A stretch of 64,000 nucleotides of DNA from Methylobacterium sp. NEAU K (GCF_030700285.1 NZ_JAUYZJ010000022.1:31365-95364), one strand, 5' to 3'. Shown: positions 36,667 to 46,215, counted from the stretch's first letter. The notes: generated by a model not told the origin, from the letters alone. Program-made: numbers and translations.

Positions 36667-37154
36667 GCACGATGGTCTCGCTCGTCGCCGCAATCGCCCG
36701 CAACGGCGTGATCGGCCGCGACAACGGGCTGGCCTGGCACCTGTCCAGCGACCTGAAGCGGTTCAAGGCCCTGACCATGGGCAAGCCGATGCTGATGGGC
36801 CGCAGGACCTGGGATTCGATCGGCCGGCCGCTCCCGGGCCGCCGCACCCTGGTGCTCACCCGCGATCCCGGCTTCCGCGCGGAGGGCGCCGAGACCGTCC
36901 ACGACTGGGCGGGCGCGCTCGCGGCCGCGTCCGGATCGGAGCTGATGGTGGTGGGCGGCGCGGAGATCTACGCGCTCGCCCTTCCGCATGCCGACCGGCT
37001 CCACCTCACCGAGGTCGCGGCCGAGCCGGAGGGCGACGTGCGATTCCCCAGCTTCGCGCGCGGCGACTTCCGGGAGACGTTCCGGGAAGCGCACCCGGCC
37101 GGCCCGCGCGACGAGCACGCCTTCGCGTTCGTCGACTGGGAGCGCGTCCGCTGA
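36663..37154 (+). CDS. folA: Dihydrofolate reductase
   Basis: 163 residues. It regenerates tetrahydrofolate from the dihydrofolate made by ThyA. SLVAAIARNGVIGRDN, LAWHLSSDLKRFKALT and GRRTWDSIGRPLPGR are the family's substrate and NADPH contacts, and the VVGGAEIYALALP segment is the second conserved block. The first base of its ATG lies 4 bases before the end of thyA. No obvious further gene of the operon follows. Confidence 0.96.
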   Translation: MSTMVSLVAAIARNGVIGRDNGLAWHLSSDLKRFKALTMGKPMLMGRRTWDSIGRPLPGRRTLVLTRDPGFRAEGAETVHDWAGALAAASGSELMVVGGAEIYALALPHADRLHLTEVAAEPEGDVRFPSFARGDFRETFREAHPAGPRDEHAFAFVDWERVR

Positions 37155-37448
37155 GGCGCGCCGCCGCGGTTGCCTTCCGGTCGGTGCGTGCCCACCTGCC
37201 AGCCTTGACAGCATGGGGCACACGCCCGCAGGTGCCTGTCAGGTGCGCGATCTCGCGGGGCCTCTACGCCTCGCGAGAAGATGCGCCCGCGCAGGCTCTT
37301 AGCCGCCAATCGGATCCGATCGCGCCGCGATCGGCCCGGAGGGCCGGGACTAGGCGGGCGAGCGCGGCCGTTCAGGCAGGGAGACGCGGGTCGGGGCGCA
37401 CGATCGGCGTGCGGACCGGGCGCGGGCAGGCAGGAGACGACGGCTAGG
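37155..37448. other. Gap between folA and hflK
   Basis: 294 bases, with a small TCTCGCG/CGCGAGA hairpin near 37250-37280 that could end the thyA-folA transcript. No ORF with good codon character and no clear promoter hexamers are seen. Confidence 0.35.
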
Positions 37449-38627
37449 ATGCCTTGGAGCAATCAGAGCGGCGGCGGCGGTGGAGGCCCCTGGGGCCGGC
37501 CCGGCGGCAACGGCGGCGGTCCATGGGGCGGCGGCGGCAAGACGCCTCCGAACCTCGAGGATCTGCTCCGGCGCGGGCAGGACCGCCTGCGCGGCCTGAT
37601 CCCGGGCGGCGGCGGCACGGGGGGCGGCTACGGCGGCGGCTCGACCGGGCTCGGCGGCGGCCGCAGCGCCGCGGTGATCGCGGCCCTGGCGGTGGCGGTC
37701 TGGCTCGCCACCGGCTTCTACACCGTCTATCCGCGGCAGGTCGGCATCGAGACCATCTTCGGGCGCTACGTCGGCACCAAGGGCGAGGGCCTGCGCTACA
37801 ACTTCCCCTATCCGATCGGCGGCGTGGTCAAGCCGGATGTCGGCTCGCAGAACTCCGTCCAGATCGGGTTCCGTTCCGGTCCCGGCGGCCAGGGCCGCAG
37901 CCGCGACGTGCCGGATGAGAGCCTGATGCTCACCGGCGACGAGAACATCGTCGACCTCGATTTCGAGGTGCAGTGGCGGGTCAACCCGCTCAAGGCCTCC
38001 GACTTCGTGTTCAACCTCCAGAATCCGGAGGGCACCATCAAGGCGATCTCCGAAAGCGCGATGCGCGAGGTGATCGGCCGCCGCAACATCCAGGCGATCC
38101 TCACCAACGAGCAGTCGAGCATCGCCCAGGAGGTGAAGGAGATGGTCCAGAAGGCGCTGGACGAGTACGGCGCCGGCGTGCGCATCGAGGTGGTGCAGCT
38201 CGTCTCGGTCAACCCGCCGCCGGAGGTGCGTCCCGCCTTCATCGACGTGAACGCCGCCCAGCAGGACGCCGACACGGCGCAGAACGAGGCCAAGACCTAC
38301 GCCAGCCGCGAAGTGCCGCAGGCCCGGGGCAAGGCGTCGCAGATCGTCCAGCAGGCCGAGGCCTACCGGACCAAGGCCACCGCCGACGCCACCGGCCAGG
38401 CCGAGCGATTCAGTGAAGTCTACGCGTCCTACAAGGCCGCCCCGGCGATCAGCCGCGAGCGGCTCTTCCTGGAGACGATGGAGAAGGTCCTGGGCTCCGT
38501 GAACAAGGTGATCATCGATCAGAACGGGGCGCAGCAGGGCACGGCCAATGCGGGTGCGGTGCTGCCGGTGCTGCCGCTCTCGGAGTTCGGCGCCCGGGGC
38601 CCGGCCCAGACGGGAGCCGGCCGATGA
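37449..38627 (+). CDS. hflK: FtsH modulator HflK
   Basis: 392 residues. A Gly/Pro/Trp-rich N-terminus (about 1-65) is typical of HflK, then one membrane helix (about 75-93) and an SPFH/band 7 domain in the periplasm. With HflC it forms a large cage around the FtsH protease in the inner membrane. The stop overlaps the hflC start (ATGA). AGGAG lies 12 bases before the ATG. The order hflK-hflC-Do protease is common in alphaproteobacteria. Confidence 0.95.
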   Translation: MPWSNQSGGGGGGPWGRPGGNGGGPWGGGGKTPPNLEDLLRRGQDRLRGLIPGGGGTGGGYGGGSTGLGGGRSAAVIAALAVAVWLATGFYTVYPRQVGIETIFGRYVGTKGEGLRYNFPYPIGGVVKPDVGSQNSVQIGFRSGPGGQGRSRDVPDESLMLTGDENIVDLDFEVQWRVNPLKASDFVFNLQNPEGTIKAISESAMREVIGRRNIQAILTNEQSSIAQEVKEMVQKALDEYGAGVRIEVVQLVSVNPPPEVRPAFIDVNAAQQDADTAQNEAKTYASREVPQARGKASQIVQQAEAYRTKATADATGQAERFSEVYASYKAAPAISRERLFLETMEKVLGSVNKVIIDQNGAQQGTANAGAVLPVLPLSEFGARGPAQTGAGR

Positions 38628-39589
38628 AGCAGGCTCTCCGCACCGGCCTGATCGCCATCGCGGCGATCGTCGCGATCGGGCTCTATGCCTCGATCTTCAC
38701 CGTCGGCCAGATGCAGCAGGCGCTGGTGCTGCAGTTCGGCCGCGTGCGCGCCGTGCTCAACGCCACCGGCGAGGACCGGCCCGGCCTCTACTTCAAGATC
38801 CCGTTCGTCGAGAACGTCGTGATCTTCGACAAGCGCGTGCTCGACCTCGACCTTCCGGTCCAGACGGTGCTCACCGCCGACCGGCAGAACCTGGAGGTGG
38901 ACGCCTTCGCCCGATACCGCATCCTCGACCCGCTGCGCTTCTACCAGGCGGTGGGCAATATCGGCTTGGCCAACCAGCGGCTGAACAGCTTCACCAATTC
39001 CGGCCTGCGCAACGTGCTCGCCCGCTCGACCCGCGACGCCATCGTGAAGACCGAGCGCGGCCAGCTGATGCACCAGATCCAGGAGGACGTGAACCGGCAG
39101 GCCAAGGCCCTCGGGATCGAGATCGTCGACCTGCGCATGACCCGGGTCGACCTGCCCGCGCAGAACTCGGCCGCCGTCTACAAGCGGATGAAGACCGAGC
39201 GCGAGCGCGAGGCCGCCGATATCCGCGCCAACGGCGACCAGATCGCCGCCACGATCCGCGCCAAGGCCGACCGCGAGGTTACGGTGATCCTCGCCGAGGC
39301 GACGCAGAAATCCGAGCAGCTGCGTGGCCAGGGCGACGCCGACAAGAACCGGATCCTCGCCGAGGCGTTCAGCAAGGACCCGGACTTCTTCAGCTTCTAC
39401 CGCTCGATGCAGGCCTACGAGACCAGCCTGAAGGGCTCCGACACGCGGCTGGTGATCAGCCCCAGTTCGGACTTCTTCCGCTACTTCAGCGACCCGCAGG
39501 GCCGGGCGACGGCCTCCGCGCCGCGCAGCCCGCGCGGGCCCGCGGACCCGAGCGCAACGACCGGTTCGACCACCGGAGCGGCCCGCTGA
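38624..39589 (+). CDS. hflC: FtsH modulator HflC
   Basis: 321 residues: an N-terminal membrane helix (about 7-25) and an SPFH domain with the long coiled-coil helix (KRMKTEREREAADIRANGDQ). A Ser/Thr/Ala-rich tail extends beyond the usual end. It pairs with HflK. Its start shares ATGA with hflK, and the Do-like protease gene follows 115 bases later, forming an envelope-quality-control module. Confidence 0.95.
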   Translation: MKQALRTGLIAIAAIVAIGLYASIFTVGQMQQALVLQFGRVRAVLNATGEDRPGLYFKIPFVENVVIFDKRVLDLDLPVQTVLTADRQNLEVDAFARYRILDPLRFYQAVGNIGLANQRLNSFTNSGLRNVLARSTRDAIVKTERGQLMHQIQEDVNRQAKALGIEIVDLRMTRVDLPAQNSAAVYKRMKTEREREAADIRANGDQIAATIRAKADREVTVILAEATQKSEQLRGQGDADKNRILAEAFSKDPDFFSFYRSMQAYETSLKGSDTRLVISPSSDFFRYFSDPQGRATASAPRSPRGPADPSATTGSTTGAAR

Positions 39590-39704
39590 TCGCGCCGATG
39601 TTGGCGCCCCGGCGCCCGGGGATTACCTTGCTGGAAAACCCGCGGGCGGCCGATCCCGGTCGGCGGCCCGCGGAGCAGGAAACGCGTTCTTGAAGAGGTC
39701 GACC

Positions 39705-41255
39705 ATGTACCCCGTCGCGAGCGCCCCCCGGGCGTCCCTCGGCCGCGCGCAGGCGCAGGCCCGCTCCCGCGCCCGCTCCCTTGCGGCGGCGCTTCTGGTC
39801 GGCGCCTCCGTGGTGACCGCCGCCCTGCCGGCTCCGGCCTTCGCCAAGGGGCCGGCCTCGCTGGCCGACCTCGCCGAGCAGGTCACCGACGCGGTGGTGA
39901 ACATTTCCGCCTCCACCACGGTCGAGGCGCGCGGCACCCGCACCATGCCGCAGCTGCCACCGGGCACGCCGTTCGAGGACCTGTTCGAGGAATTCTTCAA
40001 CCGCCGCGGCGGCAAGGGCGGCGAGAGGGGCGGCGAGCGCGGCGACAACGACATGCCGCGCCAGCAGCGCAAGTCGAACTCCCTCGGCTCCGGCTTCATC
40101 ATCGACGCCTCCGGGATCGTGGTCACCAACAACCACGTCATCGGCGACGCGAACGACATCCAGGTCATCCTGCACGACGGCACCAAGCTGAAGGCCGAGA
40201 TCGTCGGCAAGGATTCGAAGATCGACCTCGCGGTGCTGCGGGTGAAACCCCAGGCCGACCATCCGCTCAAGGCGGTGCCGTTCGGCAATTCCGACACGAT
40301 GCGGCCCGGCGACTGGGTCATCGCCATCGGCAACCCGTTCGGGCTCGGCGGCTCGGTCTCGGCTGGCATCGTCTCGGCCCGTGGCCGGAACATCGAGTCC
40401 GGTCCCTACGACAACTACATCCAGACCGACGCGGCCATCAACAAGGGCAATTCGGGCGGGCCGCTGTTCAACATGGACGGCGAGGTGATCGGCATCAACA
40501 CCGCGATCCTGTCGCCCACCGGCGGCTCGGTGGGCATCGGCTTCGCGGTGCCCTCCGACACGGCCAAGCCCGTGATCGACCAGCTGCGCGACTTCGGCGA
40601 GGTCCGGCGGGGCTGGCTCGGCGTGCGCATCCAGAACGTCGATGACGCCACCGCGGAGGCCCTCAACCTGAAGGGTGGGGCGCGGGGCGCCCTGGTGGCC
40701 GGCGTCGACGAGAAGGGGCCGGCCAAGGCCGCCGGGATCGATGTCGGCGACGTGATCGTGAAGTTCAACGGTGCTCCCGTGAAGGCCTCCGGCGACCTGC
40801 CGCGGATCGTCGCCTCGACGCCGGTCGGCCAGAAGGTCGACGTGATCGTCGTGCGCAAGGGCGAGGAGGTGACGAAGCCCGTCACCCTCGGCCGCCTGGA
40901 GGACGGCGACAAGCCGCAGCTCGCCAACCTGCGTCAGCCGGAGCCCGAGAGCGCCACCCGCCAGGCGCTCGGCCTCAACCTCTCCGGCATGACCGACGAG
41001 CTGCGCCGGAAGTACTCCATCAAGGACACCGTGAAGGGCGTGGTCGTCACTCGGGTCGACCCGAATTCGACCGCCGCCGACAAGCGCATCCAGCCGGGCG
41101 AGGTGATCGTCGAGGTCGGCCAGGAGGCGGTGAGCACGCCGGCCGAGGTGACCAAGCGCGTCGATGCCTTGAAGAAGGACGGGCGCAAGTCGGTGCTTCT
41201 GCTGGTGGCCAGCGCCACCGGCGACGTGCGCTTCGTGGCGATCGGGCTGGATTGA
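39705..41255 (+). CDS. Do-family (DegP/MucD) periplasmic serine endoprotease
   Basis: 516 residues. A long Arg/Ala-rich signal peptide ends near APAFA (about 48). The catalytic triad is in NNHVIGD (His about 143), SKIDLAVL (Asp about 173) and GNSGGPLF (Ser about 249). Two PDZ domains follow (about 285-390 and 415-510). It degrades and refolds envelope proteins. ATG 39705 with GAGG was preferred over the TTG at 39690. A terminator follows directly. Confidence 0.93.
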   Translation: MYPVASAPRASLGRAQAQARSRARSLAAALLVGASVVTAALPAPAFAKGPASLADLAEQVTDAVVNISASTTVEARGTRTMPQLPPGTPFEDLFEEFFNRRGGKGGERGGERGDNDMPRQQRKSNSLGSGFIIDASGIVVTNNHVIGDANDIQVILHDGTKLKAEIVGKDSKIDLAVLRVKPQADHPLKAVPFGNSDTMRPGDWVIAIGNPFGLGGSVSAGIVSARGRNIESGPYDNYIQTDAAINKGNSGGPLFNMDGEVIGINTAILSPTGGSVGIGFAVPSDTAKPVIDQLRDFGEVRRGWLGVRIQNVDDATAEALNLKGGARGALVAGVDEKGPAKAAGIDVGDVIVKFNGAPVKASGDLPRIVASTPVGQKVDVIVVRKGEEVTKPVTLGRLEDGDKPQLANLRQPEPESATRQALGLNLSGMTDELRRKYSIKDTVKGVVVTRVDPNSTAADKRIQPGEVIVEVGQEAVSTPAEVTKRVDALKKDGRKSVLLLVASATGDVRFVAIGLD

Positions 41256-41276
41256 GCGGCCCGTAAGAGACGATCG

Positions 41277-41316
41277 AAGGCCGTCGCTTCGCGAGGAGCG
41301 GCGGCCTTTGCTTTTA
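41277..41316 (+). terminator. Rho-independent terminator after the Do protease gene
   Basis: AAGGCCG (41277-41283) pairs with CGGCCTT (41302-41308), with further pairing of CGCT/AGCG inside, and is followed by TGCTTTT. Confidence 0.75.
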
Positions 41317-41395
41317 CGAGAGCCTTATTGACGTGGCCGTTCTGTGCAGCAGACTGGCGCTGCGAGTCGGTGCGGGTCGGACAATCCCGAACACC

Positions 41396-41650
41396 ATGAC
41401 GGCCGTAGGCGACATCCGCGACGTGCAGGCGGATATCCAAGTCGTCCGAGGTGCGGTGGAGATCCTGAAGGTCCAGACCCGCGCCGACATCGAGGCGCTG
41501 CGGCTCACGACCAAGGCCGACATCGAAGCCGTGAAAGGCGCCATCGCTTCCGCGAAGGTCGAGACGGTGCGCTGGCTGGTCGGCGCGATCGGCTTTCAGA
41601 CGCTGGCCGTCCTCGGAGCGGTCGTCGCCCTGACCCGGACCCTGCACTGA
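41396..41650 (+). CDS. Coiled-coil protein with C-terminal membrane anchor (DUF1640/CCDC90-like)
   Basis: 84 residues from ATG 41396; a GTG at 41333 is possible. Repeated heptad units (VRGAVEILKVQTRADIEAL, then two TKADIE/VKGAI-type repeats) form a coiled coil, ending in a hydrophobic helix (about 61-80). This is the layout of short DUF1640-like proteins related to mitochondrial CCDC90/MCUR1. Function unknown in bacteria. It is convergent with serB, 10 bases apart. Confidence 0.65.
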   Translation: MTAVGDIRDVQADIQVVRGAVEILKVQTRADIEALRLTTKADIEAVKGAIASAKVETVRWLVGAIGFQTLAVLGAVVALTRTLH

Positions 41651-41660
41651 AGACCGTCGG

Positions 41661-42554
41661 TCATCTCACGAACTCCGCCGCCGCGTAACCCTGCAGGTAC
41701 AGGAGCGCGGTGAGGTCCCCGTGCTCGATCCGGACCCGGGCCGCAGCCGCGACCGCGGGCTTGGCCCGGAAGGCCACGCCGAGGCCGGCCTCGGCCAGCA
41801 TGTCGAGGTCGTTGGCGCCGTCGCCGACCGCGAGCGTGTCCGCGTGGCCCAGGCCCAGCGTCCCCCGCAGCGCGATGAGCGTCGCGCGCTTCTCGGCCTT
41901 GCCGACGATCGGCTCCTCGACGGTGCCGGTGAGACGCTCGCCCGCGATGCCCAGCACGTTGGCCCGGTGCTCGTGGAAGCCGATCATCCCGGCTATCGGC
42001 CCGGTGAACAGGGTGAAGCCCCCCGAGACCAGGCAGGTCCGGGCGCCGTGCGCGCGCATCGTCCGCACCAGCGCGGGCCCGCCCCGGGTGAGGCTGAGGC
42101 GCTCGGCGATCAACGTGTCGACCGCGCCGACCGGGATATCCTTCAGGAGCGCCACGCGCTCGCGCAAAGCCGGCTCGAACGCGATCTCGCCGCGCATCGC
42201 CCGCTCGGTGATCGCCGCGACGTGGTCCTTGAGGCCGAGCGTCCCGGCGAGTTCGTCGATGCATTCCTGCTCGATCATGGTGGAATCCATGTCGGCCAGG
42301 AACAGGCGCTTGCGCCGGTGCGCGTCGGCAGGCAGCACGGCGAGGTCGATCGGCTCCCCGGAGAGCGCGGTCCGCAGCCGCTCGGTGAGGGCCTGGGCGG
42401 CGCCGGAATCGCCCGCCACCAGCACCTCGGCCGCGACCTCCCCGTGCAGGATCCGGGGCTGGTGCTCCGTCCGCAGCACGGCGCGCGTCTCGGCCAGCAC
42501 GGCGTCGGTGATGGACGGCCGATCCGGGTTTGCTATCAGGACCGCGACCAGCAT
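41661..42554 (-). CDS. serB: Phosphoserine phosphatase
   Basis: 297 residues. The N-terminal 75 residues are an ACT-like regulatory portion, and the C-terminal HAD domain has FLADMDSTMIEQE (nucleophile Asp near 88), SGGFTLF (motif II), the Lys of VGKAEK and DGANDLDML. It makes serine from phosphoserine. The start is only 14 bases from the divergent miaA start, so the two promoters must lie inside the opposite coding regions. Confidence 0.96.
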   Translation of the reverse strand: MLVAVLIANPDRPSITDAVLAETRAVLRTEHQPRILHGEVAAEVLVAGDSGAAQALTERLRTALSGEPIDLAVLPADAHRRKRLFLADMDSTMIEQECIDELAGTLGLKDHVAAITERAMRGEIAFEPALRERVALLKDIPVGAVDTLIAERLSLTRGGPALVRTMRAHGARTCLVSGGFTLFTGPIAGMIGFHEHRANVLGIAGERLTGTVEEPIVGKAEKRATLIALRGTLGLGHADTLAVGDGANDLDMLAEAGLGVAFRAKPAVAAAARVRIEHGDLTALLYLQGYAAAEFVR

Positions 42555-42568
42555 CGTGGAGGTTCGCC

Positions 42569-43486
42569 TTGCCAGATCGGGAGGAGGCCGGGGGGCGCCC
42601 GGCGGCGATCCTCATCGCAGGGCCCACCGCGTCGGGCAAGTCGGCGCTCGCGGCCCGGCTGGCCCTGCGCCGCGGCGGCGTGGTGATCAACACCGATTCG
42701 ATGCAGGTCTACGCGGACCTGCGCTGCCTGACCGCCCGGCCGGACCCGGACGAGGAGGCTCGTGTCCCGCATCGGCTCTACGGCCATGTCGACGGCGCCG
42801 TGAACTACTCCGTGGGACAGTTCTCCCGGGACGCGACCGCCCTCCTGGCCACCCGCGACGGCCGGCTGCCGATCTTCGTCGGCGGCACCGGCCTGTATTT
42901 CCGGGCTTTGGAGCAGGGATTTTCGGACTTGCCGCCGGTCCCGGACGCGGTCCGCGCGCGGGTGCGGGACGAGGCCGAGGGTCGCCCGACCGAGGCGCTG
43001 CACGCCGATCTCGCCCGGCACGACCCGGACGGGGCCGCACGCCTGCGCCCGAGCGACCGCATGCGGGTGATGCGGGCCCTGGAGGTCTATTGCGCCACCG
43101 GCCGGCCGATCGCGAGCTTCTACGGCGATCCCGTGCCCGGCCCCCTGGCCGGTTGGGACCTGCAAAAAATCTTCCTCGCCCCCGACCGCGCGGTGCTGCG
43201 CGCGCGCATCGACGCCCGGTTCCGCGCCATGATCGCCCAAGGTGCCCTGGACGAGGTGTCTCGCCTGCGCGCGCGAAACCTCGATCCGATGTTGCCGGTG
43301 ATGCGCGCCCACGGCGTGCCGGGCCTGATCGCCCATCTCGACGGCGCGCTCGGCCTGGAGGATGCGATCCTGCGCGGCCAGGCGGATACCCGGGCCTACG
43401 CCAAGCGCCAGTTCACGTGGTTCCGCCACCAGATGGGGCCGGACTGGCGCTGGCTCGACCCGGACGTGGCCACGGCGGAGGTGTGA
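42569..43486 (+). CDS. miaA: tRNA dimethylallyltransferase
   Basis: 305 residues from TTG 42569, with GGAGG at 7 bases. It adds a dimethylallyl group to A37 of tRNAs that read codons starting with U. The P-loop is AGPTASGKSALAARL near residue 17, followed by NTDSMQVYADL and the insertion with LRPSDRMRVMRALEV. A longer start (42530) would cut into serB's leader and lacks a ribosome site. It is monocistronic, with a hairpin after it. Confidence 0.95.
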   Translation: MPDREEAGGRPAAILIAGPTASGKSALAARLALRRGGVVINTDSMQVYADLRCLTARPDPDEEARVPHRLYGHVDGAVNYSVGQFSRDATALLATRDGRLPIFVGGTGLYFRALEQGFSDLPPVPDAVRARVRDEAEGRPTEALHADLARHDPDGAARLRPSDRMRVMRALEVYCATGRPIASFYGDPVPGPLAGWDLQKIFLAPDRAVLRARIDARFRAMIAQGALDEVSRLRARNLDPMLPVMRAHGVPGLIAHLDGALGLEDAILRGQADTRAYAKRQFTWFRHQMGPDWRWLDPDVATAEV

Positions 43487-43512
43487 TGGTCACGGGGAGG
43501 ACGTGATTCTCC

Positions 43513-43533
43513 CTCCCCCCGCAGAGGGGGGAG
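43513..43533. terminator. Hairpin between convergent miaA and the downstream gene
   Basis: CTCCCCCC, a 5-base loop, GGGGGGAG: a perfect 8-bp stem located between the two convergent stops. It is followed by no T run on the plus strand. Confidence 0.5.
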
Positions 43534-43580
43534 AGGGGCGCACCCTTTTCAGCCTGAAGGGCAGGCCGAGAACGCCGCCC

Positions 43581-44447
43581 TCAGCGCTCCAGCCGGGCCA
43601 CCAGGCTCGACGTGTCCCAGCGATTGCCGCCCATGGACTGCACCTCGGCGTAGAACTGGTCGACGAGGGCCGAGACCGGCAGCTTGGCGCCGTTGCGGCG
43701 GGCCTCGTCGAGCAGGATGCCGAGATCCTTGCGCATCCAGTCGACCGCGAAGCCGAAATCGAACTTGCCCTGGTTCATGGTCTTGCCGCGGTTCTCCATC
43801 TGCCAGGAGCCGGCCGCCCCCTTGGAGATCACGTCGAGCACCGCCTCCACGTCGAGCCCGGCCCGCTTGGCGAAGTGGACACCCTCGGACAGGCCCTGCA
43901 CCAGCCCGGCGATGCAGATCTGGTTGACCATCTTGGTGAGCTGGCCCGAGCCCACCGGACCCATCAGCCGGCAGGCGCGGGCGAAGGACCCGATCGCCGC
44001 CTCGACCTTGGCGTAGGTCGCCGCCTCGCCGCCGCACATCACGGTGAGCACGCCGTTCTCGGCGCCCGCCTGGCCGCCGGAGACCGGCGCGTCGATGAAG
44101 CCGAGACCCTTGGCCTCGGCCGCCGCGGCGAGTTCCCGGGCGACCTCGGCCGACGCGGTGGTGTGGTCGACGAAGACCGCGCCGGCCTTCATGCCGGCCA
44201 GCGCCCCGTCGTCGCCCAGCACGACGCCGCGCAGGTCGTCGTCGTTGCCAACGCAGGCGAACACGATCTCGGCGCCCTCGGCTGCCTGCCGGGGCGTGGC
44301 CGCGAAGGCGCCGCCGTTGGCCTTCACCCAGGCCTCGGCCTTGGCCGCCGTCCGGTTGTAGACGGTGACGTCGTGGCCCTTCTTGGCGAGGTGACCGGCC
44401 ATCGGGCCGCCCATCACGCCGAGACCCAGGAATGCGACCTTCGCCAT
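43581..44447 (-). CDS. 3-hydroxyisobutyrate/2-hydroxy-3-oxopropionate dehydrogenase family
   Basis: 288 residues, NAD(P)-dependent beta-hydroxyacid dehydrogenase. FLGLGVMGGPMAGHLAKKGH is the Rossmann motif (about 5-24), DAPVSGGQAGAENG is the substrate-binding motif, and GSGQLTKMVNQ contains the catalytic Lys near 170. Members include MmsB, GarR and GlxR; the sequence alone does not choose between them. In a methylotroph, GlxR-like activity in glyoxylate metabolism would fit but is not shown. ATG 44447 matches the family start. Confidence 0.88.
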   Translation of the reverse strand: MAKVAFLGLGVMGGPMAGHLAKKGHDVTVYNRTAAKAEAWVKANGGAFAATPRQAAEGAEIVFACVGNDDDLRGVVLGDDGALAGMKAGAVFVDHTTASAEVARELAAAAEAKGLGFIDAPVSGGQAGAENGVLTVMCGGEAATYAKVEAAIGSFARACRLMGPVGSGQLTKMVNQICIAGLVQGLSEGVHFAKRAGLDVEAVLDVISKGAAGSWQMENRGKTMNQGKFDFGFAVDWMRKDLGILLDEARRNGAKLPVSALVDQFYAEVQSMGGNRWDTSSLVARLER

Positions 44448-44537
44448 GGTACTCTGCTCCTCAACGAGCGCCGGATCGCGCCGGCGACGCTCCTTCGATC
44501 ACGCCCGTCGTGCCGGGGGGCGGCCCCCCGGCGCAAC

Positions 44538-46028
44538 TCAGCGGCCGGCCGCAGTGGCGGTGACCGGCCGCGTCAGCGTGAGCAGCGCGTTGACCACCAC
44601 GGCCACGACGATGTTCAGGGCGAGCGCCAGGAGCCCGGTATAGAGCGAAAACTTGACGTCACCGAACGCGATGGCGTGCAGCGGCTTCAGCCCGTCCGAC
44701 CAGGCGATCGCGCTGCCGGCGACGAAGCCGGCCGCCCAGCCCGCCAGCAGCGCCGGCGCCCGGAACCACGAGACGTAGAGCCCGAAGATCAGGGCCGGCA
44801 GGGTCTGCAGGATCCACAGGCCGCCGAGCAGCTGCAGGTCGAGGGCGAACTGCGTCGGCAGCACCAGGATCGCCACCAGGGCGCCGATCTTGACCAGCAT
44901 CGAGGTGATCTTGGCGACCTGCGCCTCGCCGGCGGAGGTCACGTTCGGGTTGACGTAGGCCTTCCAGACGTTGCGCGAGAACAGGTTGGCCGCGCCGATC
45001 GACATCACCGCCGCCGGCACCAGGGCGCCGATGGCGATGGCCGCGAAGGCGAAGCCCGCGAACCAGCCCGGGAACAGGGTCTTGAACAGGGCCGGCACCA
45101 CGTCGTTGTTGCTCGCCACCTTGATGCCGGCGGCGTGGCCCATGTAGCCCAGCAGCGCCAGCAGCCCGAGCAGCAGCGTGTAGGCCGGCAGCAGCACCGC
45201 GTTCTTGCGGATCGTGTTGCCCCCCGACGATGCGAAGATGCCGGTGAGCGTGTGCGGGTACATGAAGGCCGCGAGCGCCGAGCCCAGAGCCAGCGACGCG
45301 TAGGGCAGGATCTGCGCCGGGCTCAGCAGGATGCCGCCGGAGCCCTTGGCCTTGAACGCGGCGTCGGCCGCATCGAACACCGCGCCGTAGCCGCCGAGCT
45401 TCGACGGCACGATCGCCACCGCCACCAGCACCACGACGTAGATCATGATGTCCTTGACGAAGGCGATCAGCGCCGGGGCGCGCAGGCCCGAGGAGTAGGT
45501 GTAGAAGGCCAGAACCAGGAAGGCGAGGATCAGCGGGATCTCGCCGTGCAGACCCAGCGCCTTGATCGCCACCTCCATGCCGATGAGCTGGAGCGCGATG
45601 TAGGGCATCGTGGCGATCACGCCGGTGATGGCGACCGCGAGTTCCAGGGGCCGCGACCCATAGGTGCCGTACACGACGTCGCCCGCCGTGACGTAGCCTT
45701 TGTCCTTGGCCGCCTGCCACAGCACCGGCATCACCGCGAACACGAACGGGTAGACGATGATCGTGTAGGGCAGGGCGAAGAAGCCGTAGGCGCCCACCGC
45801 GTAGACCAGCGCCGGGACCGCGATGACCGTGTAGGCGGTGTAGAAGTCGCCGCCGATCAGGAACCACGTGATCCAGGTGCCGAACTTGCGCCCGCCCAGG
45901 CCCCACTCGTCGAGGTGGGCGAGGGTCTCGGGCCGTCGCCAGCGGGCGGCGACGAAGCCCATCACGGTCACGAGCAGGAAGAAGAAGACGAAGACCGACA
46001 GGGCCGGGATGTCGAGATCAGCGGTCAT
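44538..46028 (-). CDS. mctP: Sodium:solute symporter, MctP-like monocarboxylate permease
   Basis: 496 residues with about 13 transmembrane helices. It belongs to the SSS family; the closest named relative I recognise is Rhizobium MctP, which imports lactate, pyruvate and similar acids. Family hallmarks are WGLGGRKFGTWITWFLIGGDFYTAYT at the start and the helix-kink FAFAAIAIGALVPAAVMSIG. Its start overlaps the DUF3311 stop by 11 bases, the usual MctP partner arrangement. Divergent from cstA, a second carbon-uptake gene. Confidence 0.9.
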   Translation of the reverse strand: MTADLDIPALSVFVFFFLLVTVMGFVAARWRRPETLAHLDEWGLGGRKFGTWITWFLIGGDFYTAYTVIAVPALVYAVGAYGFFALPYTIIVYPFVFAVMPVLWQAAKDKGYVTAGDVVYGTYGSRPLELAVAITGVIATMPYIALQLIGMEVAIKALGLHGEIPLILAFLVLAFYTYSSGLRAPALIAFVKDIMIYVVVLVAVAIVPSKLGGYGAVFDAADAAFKAKGSGGILLSPAQILPYASLALGSALAAFMYPHTLTGIFASSGGNTIRKNAVLLPAYTLLLGLLALLGYMGHAAGIKVASNNDVVPALFKTLFPGWFAGFAFAAIAIGALVPAAVMSIGAANLFSRNVWKAYVNPNVTSAGEAQVAKITSMLVKIGALVAILVLPTQFALDLQLLGGLWILQTLPALIFGLYVSWFRAPALLAGWAAGFVAGSAIAWSDGLKPLHAIAFGDVKFSLYTGLLALALNIVVAVVVNALLTLTRPVTATAAGR

Positions 46029-46215
46029 CGCGCACGGTCCGGTAGACGATGTAGAGAATCAGGGAGGTCAGCGGCACCCACGCGAGCTGGTACCAGTAGA
46101 AGAACGGGAAGCCGAACAGCACCGGATCGTGCTGGTTGTAGAACGGCACCCACAGGAGACCCAGGAAGGGCAGAAGCAGGAGCCACATCAGCGGCGAGCG
46201 GCGTCGGGTTTCCAT
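46018..46215 (-). CDS. DUF3311 small membrane protein
   Basis: 65 residues, two hydrophobic helices (about 9-26 and 40-60) with a loop containing YNQHDPVLFGFPFFYWYQ. DUF3311 proteins are small partners of SSS-family transporters, here MctP. It precedes mctP and overlaps it by 11 bases. It starts 210 bases from the divergent cstA gene. Confidence 0.9.
   Translation of the reverse strand: METRRRSPLMWLLLLPFLGLLWVPFYNQHDPVLFGFPFFYWYQLAWVPLTSLILYIVYRTVRDDR

Noticed and set aside
37449..39589. hflK and hflC as stomatin/flotillin-like proteins
   Set aside because: The adjacent ATGA-coupled pair, Gly-rich HflK N-terminus and downstream Do protease fit HflKC.
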